Shown here: positions 46,012-57,539 of the stretch, piece after piece
Layout: the number at the start of each line of letters is the position of its first letter
How positions within the stretch are numbered: position 1 is the first letter of the stretch
Assembly (NCBI GenBank): GCA_963169105.1
Contig: OY720638.1
Span: forward strand, 8,542,749 to 8,606,748
Reading direction: 5' to 3'
From: Ceriagrion tenellum
Taxonomy: Eukaryota; Arthropoda; Insecta; Odonata; Coenagrionidae
Length of the DNA stretch: 64,000 nucleotides
Program-made: the position numbers and the translations under genes
Notes under the pieces: generated by a model
What the model saw: the letters and a program-made list of their open reading frames with translations, nothing else
What the model was told of the DNA's origin: nothing
Databases searched by the model: none

Positions 46012-47010
46012 TACATCTACATAATACCCCGCGAGCCGTCGCAAGGGCGTGTGGCAGGGGGTGTTAGGTCACCAGCCGTGTAAAGGTGTAAGTTTTTGGA
46101 GATGAAATGGTGACATGAATATAGGAGTGCATTTAGTGGAGCTCAATTTTTATTGTGGTCGCTGACTGTGTGAGGAGAGAACAAGTTTTTGTACCTATAT
46201 GTTCGTCAGTGTACCTCTCTTATTTCGTTGCATCTGTCAGATCGAGAGATGTAGTGAGGAGTCATGATAATATTATCTGTGCCACTCTGAAAAATATCAG
46301 TTCTCAATTTCTAAAGCAACCTAAGCCAAGCAAGCAGCCTCCGAGTCTCTAGGGGCTCCCATCTTAATCCCTCTAAAAGTTGTGAGACACTATATGTACG
46401 CTGGTTGCAGTTTTTAACAAAGCATGCTGCTTTCCTTGGTATTTAATTAATTTTTTTGGTTAAATCTATTTAACCAGGGTCCCAAATGCTGGCGGCATAT
46501 TCGAGGTCTGGCCTAAGCAGAGCGAAGTAGCATCTCTCTTTGACTTTTTCATCCGAGCACCTTTCTACTACACGCTAAACAAAACCTAGTTTCTTTAATG
46601 CTGCACCACATATTTTCTGTATTTGTAATCCTTGCGATATATCAGAAGTTAAGGTAATTCCAAGATATTTCACTGTATCTAAAGATTTTCTGTTTACTCC
46701 TCCCACAGTATAGGCATGGCATTTTTGTGATGACTTTCGCAGGAAGTGAACCGTGGCGCATTTGCTGATATTTAATTCTAGCCCCCACTCCTGGCACCAC
46801 GAATGAACGATCTCAAGGTCCAATGACAGTGCTTCAAAGTCCACGTCTTCGCTCATTAATTTAAATAATGAATAAAAGAGTGCCGATCATGCTTCCCTGA
46901 GGGACACCAGATGTGACTCCAACCATTTCAGAGCTAAAACCATCAATAACTACTTTTTGTTTTCGATCACTGAGAAAGTCACTCATCCCATTCACTATTT
47001 TTCCATTAAT
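46012..47010 (-). mobile_element. CR1-like LINE fragment, second subfamily
   Basis: The tail catctacataata, then ggcgtgtggcagggggtg, begins the element on the plus strand. Minus-strand coding 46856-46575 gives SEDVDFEALSLDLEIVHSWC, LELNISKCATVHF, VKYLGITLTSDIS, and, further upstream, a GVTSGVPQG-like block near 46900. About 430 bases of 3' UTR precede it. The 18437 tail belongs to the same subfamily. Confidence 0.85.
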
Positions 47011-47527
47011 GGCTTAGTGGCAATGCCAGCTGTCCGTCTACTTCCATTCTCACACCAAACTCCATCGATGCCTATCTCACTATTTCCTCTGTATAAATAC
47101 TAACAAGCGAAGGCAAATACAGGCATCCTTGCCTTAACCCTTTTACTGCCAGCCCATTTTGAGTGGGATGTGCAAAGAATGCCAAGGCTGTTTTCAGGAA
47201 GTTTGCAAGATTTCAGATTTTTTATTATTTCTAGTACTTAATTTTATTTAATACATCTACATTTTTCCCCAATGCTGAAGATAAGTTTGCGGCTTAAAAC
47301 CATGCAAGAATTATGGGGGTTGTATATTGTTTTTACAAAGGAAAAAATAACAATTTAATTATTATTACTGTAAAAAACTCAAAATTCTAAATTTATTTTA
47401 CATAATGATTAGAAAAATGTAATTTACATGAAATGAAAGTATTTATTATTGAAAATAATTAGTTAACTCAAGTGGTACATTTCCATGACGATCAATTAAT
47501 ATTTGCAAGAGTTATAAAATATTTTCT

Positions 47528-47592
47528 ATGACTGTACACTCACGCTCTCATCAGCTGATGCATGCTCTCACGCTCTCATCAGCTGATGCACA
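47528..47592. repeat. Short tandem repeat with palindromic core
   Basis: Two copies of cacgctctcatcagctgatg (about 47541 and 47570 region), each containing the palindrome catcagctgatg, within the end of the piggyBac coding region. Confidence 0.6.
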
Positions 47593-47772
47593 CATGCTTA
47601 TGGAAGCATTCACCGTGAAGGCCTTTATTGCATTTAGCGCACACAGTTCGGGATCTTTTTCTTTGACCTTTTCCCTTTTTCCCTCTTTTACTGCAAACAC
47701 AACAGTCCTTCTCTTTTTTATTTGGCAATTTTTTAAGTTTTTTGACATCAAATATCACTGATGATGCTGCTT
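47579..47772 (-). pseudogene. piggyBac transposase cysteine-rich C-terminus
   Basis: The minus-strand peptide EAASSVIFDVKKLKKLP is followed by KDCCVCSKRG, RTVCAKCNKGLHGECFHKHV and a stop. The C-x2-C, C-x2-C, H-x3-C arrangement is the zinc-binding RING/PHD-like tail of piggyBac transposases. It is separated from the catalytic part by the hAT insertion. Confidence 0.8.
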
Positions 47773-49580
47773 CAGGGTTACAAGATTCCCGAATTAAAAT
47801 TCCCTGACTTTTCCCTGACAAAAATCTTCATTTCCCCTGACTTTTTCACACTCTCCTTTCGATCATTACATAACATTTTTGAAGGGTAAGAGTAAATATA
47901 ATACAAAATTAGTAACTTGTAATCTTCATTACGGTCTAATGAAAGTCAAATTATGGTGTCAAATTTAAATTGACACATCAAACAAAAAGTCTACATTCAG
48001 GGATGTGGACGTAGAAGGTACCTAACCACAACATCACAGAAATGCTATACACGGCCACATAGTGCTCTCAGCCTCTCGTCGATAGCATCACACTCCAATT
48101 GGTTCTCTAACAAGTTTGGTTTTCTTGGCTCTTAATTCTTTAACTTCTTCCCCAATCATTCTTTCATCTTTTCACTCTTCTGTATCTTTTCCTTGTCTTC
48201 TTTCGCTCTCTTGCTTCGTACCTCTTCATACTCTGCGTGCGCATGTTGCAATCTTGAAATCATTTTGACACTAATTTCCACATTAAGAATTCAGCCGGCC
48301 AAATTCACAGCATCGTACACCTGCCTTTGCGTCATCAGTATCTGTGGGAGTTGGTTTTCGATACTAACTTCTTTGTTTACGGAAAATCCCCTCCCCACAA
48401 AGGCATTTCCATGGCTCAAGATTAAAATAATGTGGATAAAATCTACCATTAATCCAGAGCACTTCTGCAACATTAAAATGTGCCTCCAAAAGTGATCAAG
48501 ACAGGTGTGGTCTCGGTCATATTCTTTCAAGCACACAGAGACAGCAGGTTTGTTAATTTAAGTCTTGAAATCAGCTTCTAGCGAGTCACACTCTAAAGAA
48601 GAGAACCACTGCCTTAGCTGTAGCAATGAGAGCCAGTTCTGGAAGCGAGCAAGAGCTGCATCTTTGGATTTCACTATCAACTTCAGATCACAAAAAATAA
48701 TAGCCTTGCAAATCTTGTACTGAAGTGGAGGCTTTTCTAATATCTTGGCCACCAATGCTTTAAAAAAAGTAACACACTTGCTTCTCTAAACTGCAAAATA
48801 TCCTTCTTCGATACTTGATCCACCTTCCTGATAGCTTCTTTCACAGAGAAACTAAGGACTATATCTTTGGCAGGAATGATGTTTCCTTCTTTGGTTACAT
48901 CAATATCACATACATTTGTGGTAGGCAGCAGGTACTTTTCTTTACAAAGATCTTGTACAAATCTGTGACTAGAGCACATAAATCAGTGTGCAAAAATGGA
49001 GCCAAAAATGGAGTTTGTTTCATAGGCAGTTAAAAAGGGCTCAATAAGGCGTGCCACATATGAGAAAAAAGCAAGCTTGGGTCCCAACATTTTATCCTTG
49101 ACAGCTTTAGCCACGTTGGTGAAACTGGCTGACAGAATCTTGTCATCTTTACCACCTTTTTAGACTTGTTCGACGAACTCGATCATGTTGGGAAGAATTT
49201 TAACCCCAGTGTCCTCGATCGAACTGTTGTTGAGCCATCGAACAGAGCAGTACTTTGAGGAAACACAGAAGACCCCGTCCAGTTGGTGTACTTGGCCCGG
49301 CAGGTGGGTACATCTTTGAATATGTTGTATGACGATGGAGAACATGCAAGCCGCATGACCCCATGACAAGTAAAGACTTATGCATATGCTAATGCATATG
49401 CAAAGCTAGCAAAACTCCTCAGGGCGGCAGAAAGACAAACTAGTTTGACACCCAGCTAACCCAGGCCAGCTCAGCCAGCCAACAGAGCGGCCGTTCTTTT
49501 GGATCGCACAATGTGACATACATTTTCCCTGGCGCCATGGACGAGATTCCCTGACTTTTCCCTGACCTGTAACAACCCTG
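47773..49580 (-). mobile_element. hAT element inserted in piggyBac
   Basis: The left end cagggttacaagattcccg and the right end gacctgtaacaaccctg are inverted; subterminal ttccctgacttttccctgac is present at both ends. The interior (49400-48190) is a minus-strand hAT transposase remnant. The 8-base flanks (tgctgctt and tggttgcc) do not match, so the target duplication has decayed or an end is rearranged. Confidence 0.8.
48190..49400 (-). pseudogene. hAT transposase remnant
   Basis: In transcription order: SSKYCSVRWLNNSSIED (49369-49160); then frame-shifted FSYVARLIEPFL-type sequence; EKYLLPTTNVCDIDVTKE and VLSFSVKEAIRKVDQ (48979-48737); EKPPLQYKICKA (48755-48558); and the dimerisation block ILSHGNAFVGRGFSVNKE (48536-48291). 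These are conserved C-terminal hAT blocks. The N-terminal zinc finger and first catalytic Asp are missing. Confidence 0.8.
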
Positions 49581-51160
49581 TGGTTGCCTACCTCTGTTTT
49601 GCTTTTCTTGAAGCCATTCTCTGCCAAGTTCCTCAATTACACTAATAGTATAATATTGCCTGGACAAAGGTCTTTCTCCAGATGTCAAAATTTCCTTATA
49701 TATTATATAGGAATTCAGTACCATACGTGAAAAAATATTGAAACATCTCTTTCCAATATTTTACCATACATCTCTCGTCTAGATAGGTAGAGAGCATCAT
49801 GTCTGATGGGTCAATTCCTCCCATATAATCATTATAAGATTGAATAATGGACGACTTCTCCATGTCTTTTACCTGATTTCGCTTTGTAGTTGAACACTAA
49901 CTCTTTTCAGCTTTGCATTTTGTCGAAAGAAGAATTACAGGAAATCGCTGGGATTTTTTTCCCGCACGGCAGCAGCAAGACTACGATAGTACCGCTCTTC
50001 TCCTACATGAAATTTTTTAAATTTCTATCGGAATTAATTTCCTATTCCTGCGAATAGTCCCAGTTACATAAGTTCCCACTCTGTATAGGTATTCAGCTAC
50101 AGGTACTGATGTGAAAAAATTGTCCATAAAAATATGATAACCTTTGTTTAGAAAATTACCCATCTTCAATAACTTTTCTACAACTGTGTAAGCCAAGCCA
50201 AACTTTTTTATTTGCTCCTTTTCTTCTGAGCTCTTAGCGCCTCTATAAACATAAAAAGATAACAAATAGTGCGACACGGAATCGCATAACATCCAGAACT
50301 TTATATCCCAGCGATGATGACGTTTACTAGGAATATATTGCAGTAGTTGCGTATGGTTTTTGGTGCCAACCAAGCTTTCATCAACACTCAGATACTCATG
50401 GGGGGTATAGTGGTGCCTGAAAACTAAGTTAGCAAGGTCAATGAGGAGCTGTATTTAGCACAAGGATCATATCCAGCTTCTCCTGGACAAGGTAGATTTT
50501 TTGTGTCAGCTGAATGAAAGAATTTCAAGATCAATTGGAATCGATTTATAGGAAACATCTCGTGAAACCATCTGATGTATTGCGAATTTTGAGTAAACCA
50601 ATAGGATTCAATTGTTGGCCTTCGAATTAGACCCATATTCAAAGTGCATGCGATAAATGCATTTAGTTCAGCAACCATTATTTTTTTCCCAATTTTTTGC
50701 ACAAGCATTTGGTGTAAGACGTCCATCACCACTGAGAAAGTGTCGAGCATATGCATTTGTTTCCCTGACAATTTCATTCAATAGAGCTTGCATAAAAAAA
50801 TAAACAAAAGTAATGGATTGGTTGTGCATCACTTGGAGGAGTATGCTTCGGTCCTCGTGTCTCTACAAACTCAATGGGTATCTTTGGCGGGTTATCACCA
50901 TTCACTCTCACTTTGACCCATTCGGCTTCGCCTGGATCAGCTTTTCTATCCCCTTCTTGGTCGGACCCACATGAGTCATCTCCCTCAAAGGAAGAAGAGA
51001 TCCGACGCCTCATTGTCCCTGGCCTTGAGGTGTAAACGAAAGATTCTTCACTGCTAGAAGAAGAAATCTCTTCATCAGAGGTCTCTGATGGCAAATCACT
51101 GTTATCATCATTAGCGACGAGCGCATCTTCAATATCCTTACTTTTCAAATACTTGGACAT
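49440..51160 (-). pseudogene. piggyBac-type transposase, main part
   Basis: From ATG 51160 an acidic, serine-rich N-terminus (DLPSETSDEEISSSSSEES) runs to a frame break near 50780. Then come VAELNAFIACTLNMGLIRRP, HEMFPINRFQLILKFFHSAD, a break near 50430, and QYIPSKRHHRWDIKFWMLCD, IFMDNFFTSVPVAEYLY and GTYVTGTIRRNRK (50373-50017). Further decayed sequence follows to LSRQYYTISVIEELGREWL before the hAT insertion. The conserved Asp of MDNFF is retained. The protein is inactive because of at least three frame breaks. Confidence 0.9.
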
Positions 51161-51533
51161 TTTTCACAGGGGCAACCCTAAAGTAATTTGTAAATTGTAT
51201 CAAAATGCAAAATTATAAATCGCAAATTGCCGTATCTACTCCTCCAACACTAAACAACATGGAGAGAGGGATGCATTGTTCCGGAGAACTTATTTAGGTA
51301 CTTAATTCATAAAATTTAACTATTTTTCCAATAAGACGCAATTATGTAAGAATTGAACACCACAGGTTTTGCACTGATTCTTAGTAAAATTAGACGACAA
51401 GAAAGGTCTAGCAAATAAATAATATGGCAAAATGCGATAAACAGCATTAAAGTCACTGATATATAAGAACAAGGAAAATTCGTGAAAATATAATGGAGGC
51501 TATAAAAACATGGAAAACTCATATTTTATAATA

Positions 51534-54083
51534 CAGTGTGTCCTCGTTTAACGTTGTCCGGTTTAACATTGTTTCGCGATAACGTTGTCCAACAAGTAAA
51601 ACCCTTATTCGTTCAACGTCATCAGTGCTTCGCGATAACGTTGTTCAAATTATGCGCGACCAAAAAAAATGAATAGCGAATAGGACTTCGGCGCATATGA
51701 TGCGTAATTTCCATTCGGCGGAAATGGTTGGCACTGCTTTTCATAGCGTGTGTAAAAGGTTCACTTGAGTGAATAATCATCCCGTTTTTACTTTACATCT
51801 GTTATATTTGCAGTCTAATTGTAAACAAAAAATATGTCCACAAAGCGGAGTGGCGATCCTGGCGTATCATCGGAGGTGAAGAAAAAACGGTAATGCTAGA
51901 ACAAAAACTTGACATTATTAAACGAAGTGAACAAGGTGCAACTGCTGTGGAAAACGGCCGAGTTCTAGGTTTTCAGGCGACAACGATAAGGACCATTTTA
52001 AAGGACAAAGAAAAAATTAAGGAATTTGGGAGAGTTGCTACTCCTTCAAGTGCAACGCATTTATCACGCAATAGGAGCACAGTTTTAGTAGAGATGGAAC
52101 GGTTGCTTACTCTTTGGTATGAAAATGAAATTCATAAAAAGCAACCAGTTAATCTAGCTAGATTTCAAAGGAAGGCATTGGCTATTTATGGTGACCTTAC
52201 TAAAGATATAACTAATCCTGAGCCTTTTACTGCTAGTCGTGGGTGGTTTGACAGATATAAGAAACGTGCTCATTTGCGTGGTGTTGTGAAAACGAGCGGT
52301 GAGGCAGCCAGTTCTGATAGTGAGGCTGCCAATATATTTATTGAAACTTTTAGGGAAATTGTCGAGGAGGGAGGTTACCTACCTCAGCAAATATTTAACG
52401 TGGACGAAACAGGTTTATTTTGGAAGCGCATGCCTACAAGAACCTACATTTCAATGGAAGAGAAGTCCATTCCTGGGTTTAAGATGGCCAAAGATCGCAT
52501 GACGCCGTATTTGGGGGGAAATTCATCGGGTGATTTAAAGCTAAAACCAATGTTAGTGTACCATTCTGAGAACCCTAGGGCACTTAAAGGATTATCCAAA
52601 ATTCGTTTGCCTGTCATATGGAAAGCGAACAAAAAAGCTTGGGTTACGCAAAAGATCTTCATAGAATGGTTTACCGATCATTTTTGTCCCGAGGTAGAAC
52701 GGTACTGCAAAGAAAAGAATCTGGCCAATAAAATACTTCTTCTGTTGGACAATTGCCCTGGTCATCCTCCCAACCTCGATGATTATAGTGAAAATGCGAA
52801 AGTTGTATATTTACTGCCAAATACCACTTCACTCCTGCAACCCATAGACCAGGCTGTCATAAAGACATTTAAATCCTATTACATTCGCAGAAACTTTTCG
52901 CAGGCAATGACTGCAACCAAAGATGAGTCGGGTGTTACTCTTCGTGAGTTTTGGAAGGCATACAATGTTAAAAATGCTATCGAAAATGTTGCGCACGCCT
53001 GGAATGAAATTAGATTTTCAACTATGCACAAAGCCTGGAGGAAGGTTCTTCCAGATCAAATAGTTGGTTTTGAGGGTTTTGAGGATACTGCGGAACCAAT
53101 TAACGAAGACATTGTCAAGATCGCAAAAGACCTTGGCCTTGAAATTTCCGGGGATGATGTGGAGGAGCTGTTGGCATCCCATGGAGAGGAACTGTCAACG
53201 GAGGACCTTCTCCAGCTAGAACAATAGAGGAGTGTTGAAGATGCTGGCGAAGTTGCTGCCACGAAACAACTGACTTCGAAAGAAATAAGTGACGCTATGA
53301 AACACATTGAGTGCGCTATGGACATCTTGAGAGATCGTGATCCTGATATAGAGAGGAGTGCATAAGTGTGTAGGGCAATTGAGAGTGATGTGGCTTGTTA
53401 CAGAGAACTATACCGGGAGAAAAAGAAGGCCACCACCCAGAAAACCCTTGATGTTTACTTCAGGAGTGCAACCCCTTAATTTCCCCGAACCTCAACCATC
53501 AACATCCAGTCAAAGCAGTTAAAATTTCTTTTGTGACAGTGAAAATATCAAAGTTTCGCCATTAAAGTGTTTTTCGAAATTTAGTTTGTATGTTTCATTT
53601 TATAATGCCTTATTTCCAGCCTTTTATCGTTGTGCTGTGCGGAAATCGTTATTGTGCTGAAATGAAGAATTGGTAATGAAAGTTTTTCGGGCTTTCCACC
53701 GTGTTGAGGGCTTCATTATCAGACGACGTTTCGAAAAGCGACTCGCTCTTCGACCTCAGGGCTTCTGAGTGCCGGATTTTTTCATTTTGGCATGGGTCAA
53801 GTGTCTCCCGATTGGTCGCACATCGGTTTAAATTTAACGGCTCCGATCGTTGGCCTCCTAGAATTCTCGCACAAGGGCCTGTACCGGGTGGAAAGCCCGA
53901 GAAACATGGAGTAGCAGTATTCGCCGGGAAAATACTAGATCCTTTATTAAGAATAGGCATGTTGGGAACCGATTTTAACTTTTTACGTTGTTCCTTATGG
54001 GAAATATTGCATCATTTAACGTTGTTTCGCTTAACGTCAAGTTTTTCAGGAACCAGTTGACAATGTTAAATGAGGACTCACTG
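51534..54083 (+). mobile_element. Tigger/pogo transposon
   Basis: The left end cagtgtgtcctcgtttaacg and the right end tttaacattgtc-type inverse (gacaatgttaaatgaggact then cactg) form terminal inverted repeats of about 25 bases. TA dinucleotides flank both ends (51532-51533 and 54084-54085). It contains one transposase gene on the plus strand. Inserted in the 5' region of the piggyBac element. Confidence 0.93.
51893..53479 (+). pseudogene. Tigger/pogo transposase, nearly intact
   Basis: A long open frame from 51893 to a TAG at 53225, continuing in frame past a TAA at 53363 to the final TAA at 53477. An upstream ATG at 51835 (MSTKRSGDPGVSSE) is one base out of frame in an A-run, probably the true N-terminus. 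An HTH region (LDIIKRSEQGATAVE) and CENP-B-type DNA-binding domain (FTASRGWFDRYKKRAHLRG) precede the catalytic core: FNVDETGLFWKR (Asp near 170), LLLLDNCPGHP (Asp near 285) and SLLQPIDQAVIKTFK (Asp near 318), a DDD triad as in pogo/Tigger. The last residues contain QKTLDVYF, a PCNA-interacting box known from pogo. Three lesions make it a young pseudogene. Confidence 0.93.
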
Positions 54084-54894
54084 TAATGTAAAATTGTAAG
54101 ATGTATTGTTCTCTAACAATTACTTACTCAATATAAGAATATTTGGTAATCTTGCTGGAAACTGACACTGTAAAATAAATATTAAGAGTCACGGAGAAAA
54201 CAGTCCAGCATGAACTCAGACCAGCATGAGCTCTGACCAGCACGGAAGAGAGTATGATACTGGCCCAAGGGTATTGAAAAAGCTCACAAGAGCTTACGAG
54301 GCAAGCATAATGTGAACAATCAGCATACACAGGTCAAAGTAATGGTTCCAGGTGTAACTTAGTGGAATGACTCCATTGTATTGAATGAAACACTCAGTAA
54401 GGTGCTTTGATGATGTCGCTCAGTGGATGAAACTGAAGTTGTCACGGAAGAAACCAAAGTCGTCTGTTCACTCAAATCAACCCAGCATATACAGGGTGAA
54501 AACATCTTAGTGAGCAGCTGAAATAAAGCACATGCCGATAAATGATATGGGAGCCCTTGAATAAGCCGCATACATAGTCCAGAGAGAGAGAGCTGTGACC
54601 AGCACAAAACGTGATACTGTGCAATACCATACTGGGCCTAGCATAATGAAAAAACATGGGAGAACTCACGAGGCAAAAAAAAGTAATCAAATAACTTACA
54701 TAGTAAGGATAAAGTGAAACCATCTTGGTAAGCAGCAGAGATAAAGCTCAAGGCGATAAATGAGACGTGAGCCGTTAAATAGGCATCATTACACATAGTA
54801 AAAAATGCCAAAAAAGTTGGGCCGATAAATCGACCCGTGGCAGTTTTCGTACATCCAACGAGGGCCAATATATCGCCCCAAGGCAGTAAAAAGG
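54084..54894 (-). repeat. piggyBac 5' region with internal direct repeats
   Basis: Within the right end of the piggyBac element, two related blocks repeat: gtgaccagcac/ctgaccagcac with ...cctagcataatg (about 54233-54312 and 54595-54660), and gtgaaaacatcttagtgagc / gtgaaaccatcttggtaagc (about 54497 and 54715). These may be subterminal transposase-binding arrays; no coding. Confidence 0.5.
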
Positions 54895-55322
54895 TTAATG
54901 CCCGCTGCACGCCATCCTCACCTATGCCCGGAGTTCCGTACGTGTTTCAGATGGATTTCCAATCTCACCAATCTTATCCCATTGTCTCAGGTATTTCTAC
55001 AATTTTACCTCCATTCAATCCACAAATGTTGTTGAACTTATAAACATTCTCCATACAAATGATTTGTTGTTTTCTTTCTCACACCATAAGAAGTCATACC
55101 CAGAGCGTGGAAAATTTGTCCTCAATTTTTCGCAAAAGATCATCAATAAAGTTGTAAATAATTTGAAAAAATATCTAAAAAGTCCAGAGGTATTCTCATG
55201 AGTATGTATTGAAATTTATGTTATTATTATTGACTACAGTTAAGAAATACGGATTTATGGATTTGAGAGTCATTGAGAGGTTTTTGTGCGTGACACTATA
55301 TTTTGCCATTTTTAATCATTAC

Positions 55323-55483
55323 CTGCAATGAACAGTGATTGGCCCGGTCCCACCATTTGTTTCCTGGTGAGATTGTGTTTGATCTACAAGCTCTATGAGG
55401 CCCCTGGTTACTTCTGGCACTTCACCTTCTACAGTAGGCCATCCATTGTACTGAAACTGGGTCACAATGAAGTTTTCATCAGT
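55323..55483 (-). CDS. Ptp69D: Receptor tyrosine phosphatase, D2 WPD-loop exon
   Basis: After a polypyrimidine acceptor, the exon reads TDENFIVTQFQYNGWPTVEG, then EVTRGLIELVDQ and GPITVHC, ending with two bases of a serine codon at donor gtaatg. The position of the WPD loop is WPT, so the general-acid Asp is replaced. This is expected for a regulatory, catalytically weak D2. Phase 2 at its 3' end matches the exon at 45406-45541 across a 9.8-kb intron. Confidence 0.92.
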
Positions 55484-55566
55484 CTGAAAAAAAAAATGAA
55501 GTCATTTTTAACCACTTGCTAATTATGGAAAATTTTCACAATGCCCATGACACTTATCATCCATAC

Positions 55567-55704
55567 CTTGCTGTTTGTAACGCTGAATTCCCTCCGAGTA
55601 TAGTAAGGGCAGCTTTCACTCTGAATGTACTTCACCTTAATATGATCATGACTAACCTCATCATCCGGCCAATATCGCAAACACTTTTTGGGACCCTCTC
55701 CCAA
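55567..55704 (-). CDS. Ptp69D: Receptor tyrosine phosphatase, D2 middle exon
   Basis: 46 codons, phase 0 at both ends: LGEGPKKCLRYWPDDEVSHD, then KVKYIQSES and YYTRREFSVTNSK, with acceptor tgtattcag and donor AAG|GTATGG. The YWP motif and R-x-F-x-V strand are standard for the PTP fold. Confidence 0.92.
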
Positions 55705-55739
55705 CTGAATACACAGGAAGCAAAAAGAAAATAAGAGTC

Positions 55740-56880
55740 CATGAAAATGTTATTATTAAATGTATGGCAAAATTATTTTTAAAAAGATAGAAAAATTTAC
55801 ATGTGCCACATGGTTAATATCATAAATGTTCTCATGCACAAGTTCTACATAGCATATAATGATATCTACCTTAAATGGCAATTTGTGAATTACCATCTTA
55901 TTTCCTTCAGGGACATTTTTCACTGCAAGTAGTAGGAGTGTTATTTTTTAAAGTCAATGACTTTAAATGGCTTCTTTGCTCACTACCTTAAGCATTAATT
56001 TCCTATTGACTTGAGTGCTTTATCGCATTAACCAACCCCACCCAGTTAATTTCACTGATATGATAAAATAATCCTCATTGCCTACTTGCTTCCCTTACGT
56101 TTCATCTGAAACTTTTACCCCATTGATCAGTTGCTATAAATATGGCAATTGTTGCACCTATACTTCTTCATACTCGCTCTCTAATGCAATTCTGCCCATG
56201 ATGCTCACTTTCATGGACATCACATTTTCCATATCTTTATTCTTCATCACTTTGGCAAGGTGTGAAGGGTCTACTCATCAAAATAACTTATTTCTACTTC
56301 TTTGACATGCTCAAATCACCAATGATGCCAAGAAAATCAGCATTCAAAAATGCTGCCAGCTAATAGGCCTTGCACAGAATGAATTAAATGTGGCCATTCC
56401 TGAAGGTAATCACTAGATCACCTAATTGTTCACAAAATATTCACCGAACAGATAACAAGCCATAATGCCCAAAGGAAAATGAAATGGTCTCATCTAAACA
56501 ATTCACTGAATGACTAAAGCTCAAGCTGTCTGGTCATGAACTATATGGCCTCAACATTGGAAAACTTACCACAGACTGAACTAGAAGTGATGATGCCTGG
56601 TTGTAAATAGGAAGGTCTTATTGTCCATGAAGTATTCAATGAACTAAATGTGGTTTTGCCTGATGGCTCTTCAATAAACTGACGTTTATTACATGGCAAC
56701 CAGCCAAAATGAAAAAGAATTTCAAATTGATGAGGGTGGAGGCAGAGTTTTAGTTGAAATTGAACTGCTCACTGTTCCAGGCAGAGGATAGTTTATTCAG
56801 AATTGCTTTTTTTACAATCTACTCACCTCTGTAAACCCTTATTCTTAGGCAATGACCACATAAATAATAACACCATATCC
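55740..56880. other. Intron sequence
   Basis: Intron of the phosphatase gene, no transposon or RNA recognised. Confidence 0.55.
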
Positions 56881-56886
56881 ACTTAC

Positions 56887-57003
56887 ATCAGACAACATGA
56901 CCAGGGTGGTGATCCCTTGTTCTGAAATCATTCTCCAGAAATCTGCAATGGTAACCTCTAATGGATCTTGAGTTATGATGAAAGATTCAGAGTTGTCATA
57001 ACC
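56887..57003 (-). CDS. Ptp69D: Receptor tyrosine phosphatase, D2 exon
   Basis: 39 codons, phase 0: GYDNSESFIITQDPLEVTIA, then DFWRMISEQGITTLVMLSD. Q-x-P...T...DFWRM is a PTP signature segment. Acceptor tttgttcctag, donor GAT|GTAAGT. Confidence 0.95.
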
Positions 57004-57141
57004 CTAGGAACAAAAGCAACATTAGACTCACAAGGGAAATGACCTGAGTGCCATGAATAGTAATATGAGAAAAAGCAAATACTCAGTTACGGAATTAGTA
57101 TGACTAAAAGCACGAACCACGAAAAACTCCATAGCTCTTAC

Positions 57142-57312
57142 CTCAATAAAGGAGGCATTTATGTAAGTGGAATGTTCTCTCCCTGGCACAGGTGTTAAAA
57201 TAACTCTATTTCTATCATATGGAATCACAAGTTCACTCCTGTTTTTCATCTTGTTCTCTTCACCACCACCGACAGAAAAGGACTTTCGATCCTCGATAAC
57301 TCTGCTTATTTT
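57142..57312 (-). CDS. Ptp69D: Receptor tyrosine phosphatase, start of D2
   Basis: 57 codons, phase 0: KISRVIEDRKSFSVGGGEEN, KMKNRSELVIPYDRNRVILT, PVPGREHSTYINASFIE. KNR-S takes the place of the substrate-recognition KNRY loop, so the pTyr-binding tyrosine is lost, again typical for D2. Acceptor ctccacag, donor GAG|GTAAGA. Confidence 0.95.
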
Positions 57313-57385
57313 CTGTGGAGTAAGAGATTACTTTATATTTCATAATTCTTTTCAAGCACTCAACCTCGACAGTTTTCAAAATTAC

Positions 57386-57535
57386 CTCAAAATCTTCCTC
57401 CATCTGACACTTTTCCTTCCCATTTTCCCTCTGACGCAGTTTCTCCACAGCTGACTTCAGTTTTGATATCTTCAGTTCTGTGTCTCCAAATTGAGCAACT
57501 TCCATCAGTGCTCTATACACAAAGATGTATTGTTT
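57386..57535 (-). CDS. Ptp69D: Receptor tyrosine phosphatase, end of D1 and linker
   Basis: 50 codons, phase 0: KQYIFVYRALMEVAQFGDTE ends the catalytic D1 domain (Q-Y-x-F-x-x-x-A-L). A charged linker ELKISKLKSAVEKLRQREN and QMEEDFE then leads into D2. The acceptor is tcatatttgcag and the donor GAG|GTAATT. The exon with the D1 active site is not found up to 64000, so the gene continues beyond the window. In family members the receptor sits at the plasma membrane and D1 removes phosphate from tyrosines; insect Ptp69D acts in axon guidance. Confidence 0.93.
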
Positions 57536-57539
57536 CTGC

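Larger units (their letters stand above)
47138..54894 (-). mobile_element. piggyBac-like transposon with nested hAT and Tigger
   Basis: The left end cccttttactgcc at 47138 is preceded by ttaa (47134-47137). The right end ggcagtaaaaagg stops at 54894 and is followed by ttaa (54895-54898). This is the TTAA target duplication and an imperfect terminal inverted repeat of piggyBac type. The transposase runs on the minus strand from 51160 to 47579. A hAT element (47773-49580) splits its C-terminal end, and a Tigger (51534-54083) sits between the 5' terminal repeat and the coding start. The whole 7.8 kb lies in a phosphatase intron, in the same orientation as the host gene. Confidence 0.88.

Noticed and set aside
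53701..54060. 119-codon frame behind the Tigger transposase
   Set aside because: It runs into the terminal repeat and has no motif; it is part of the Tigger 3' noncoding region.
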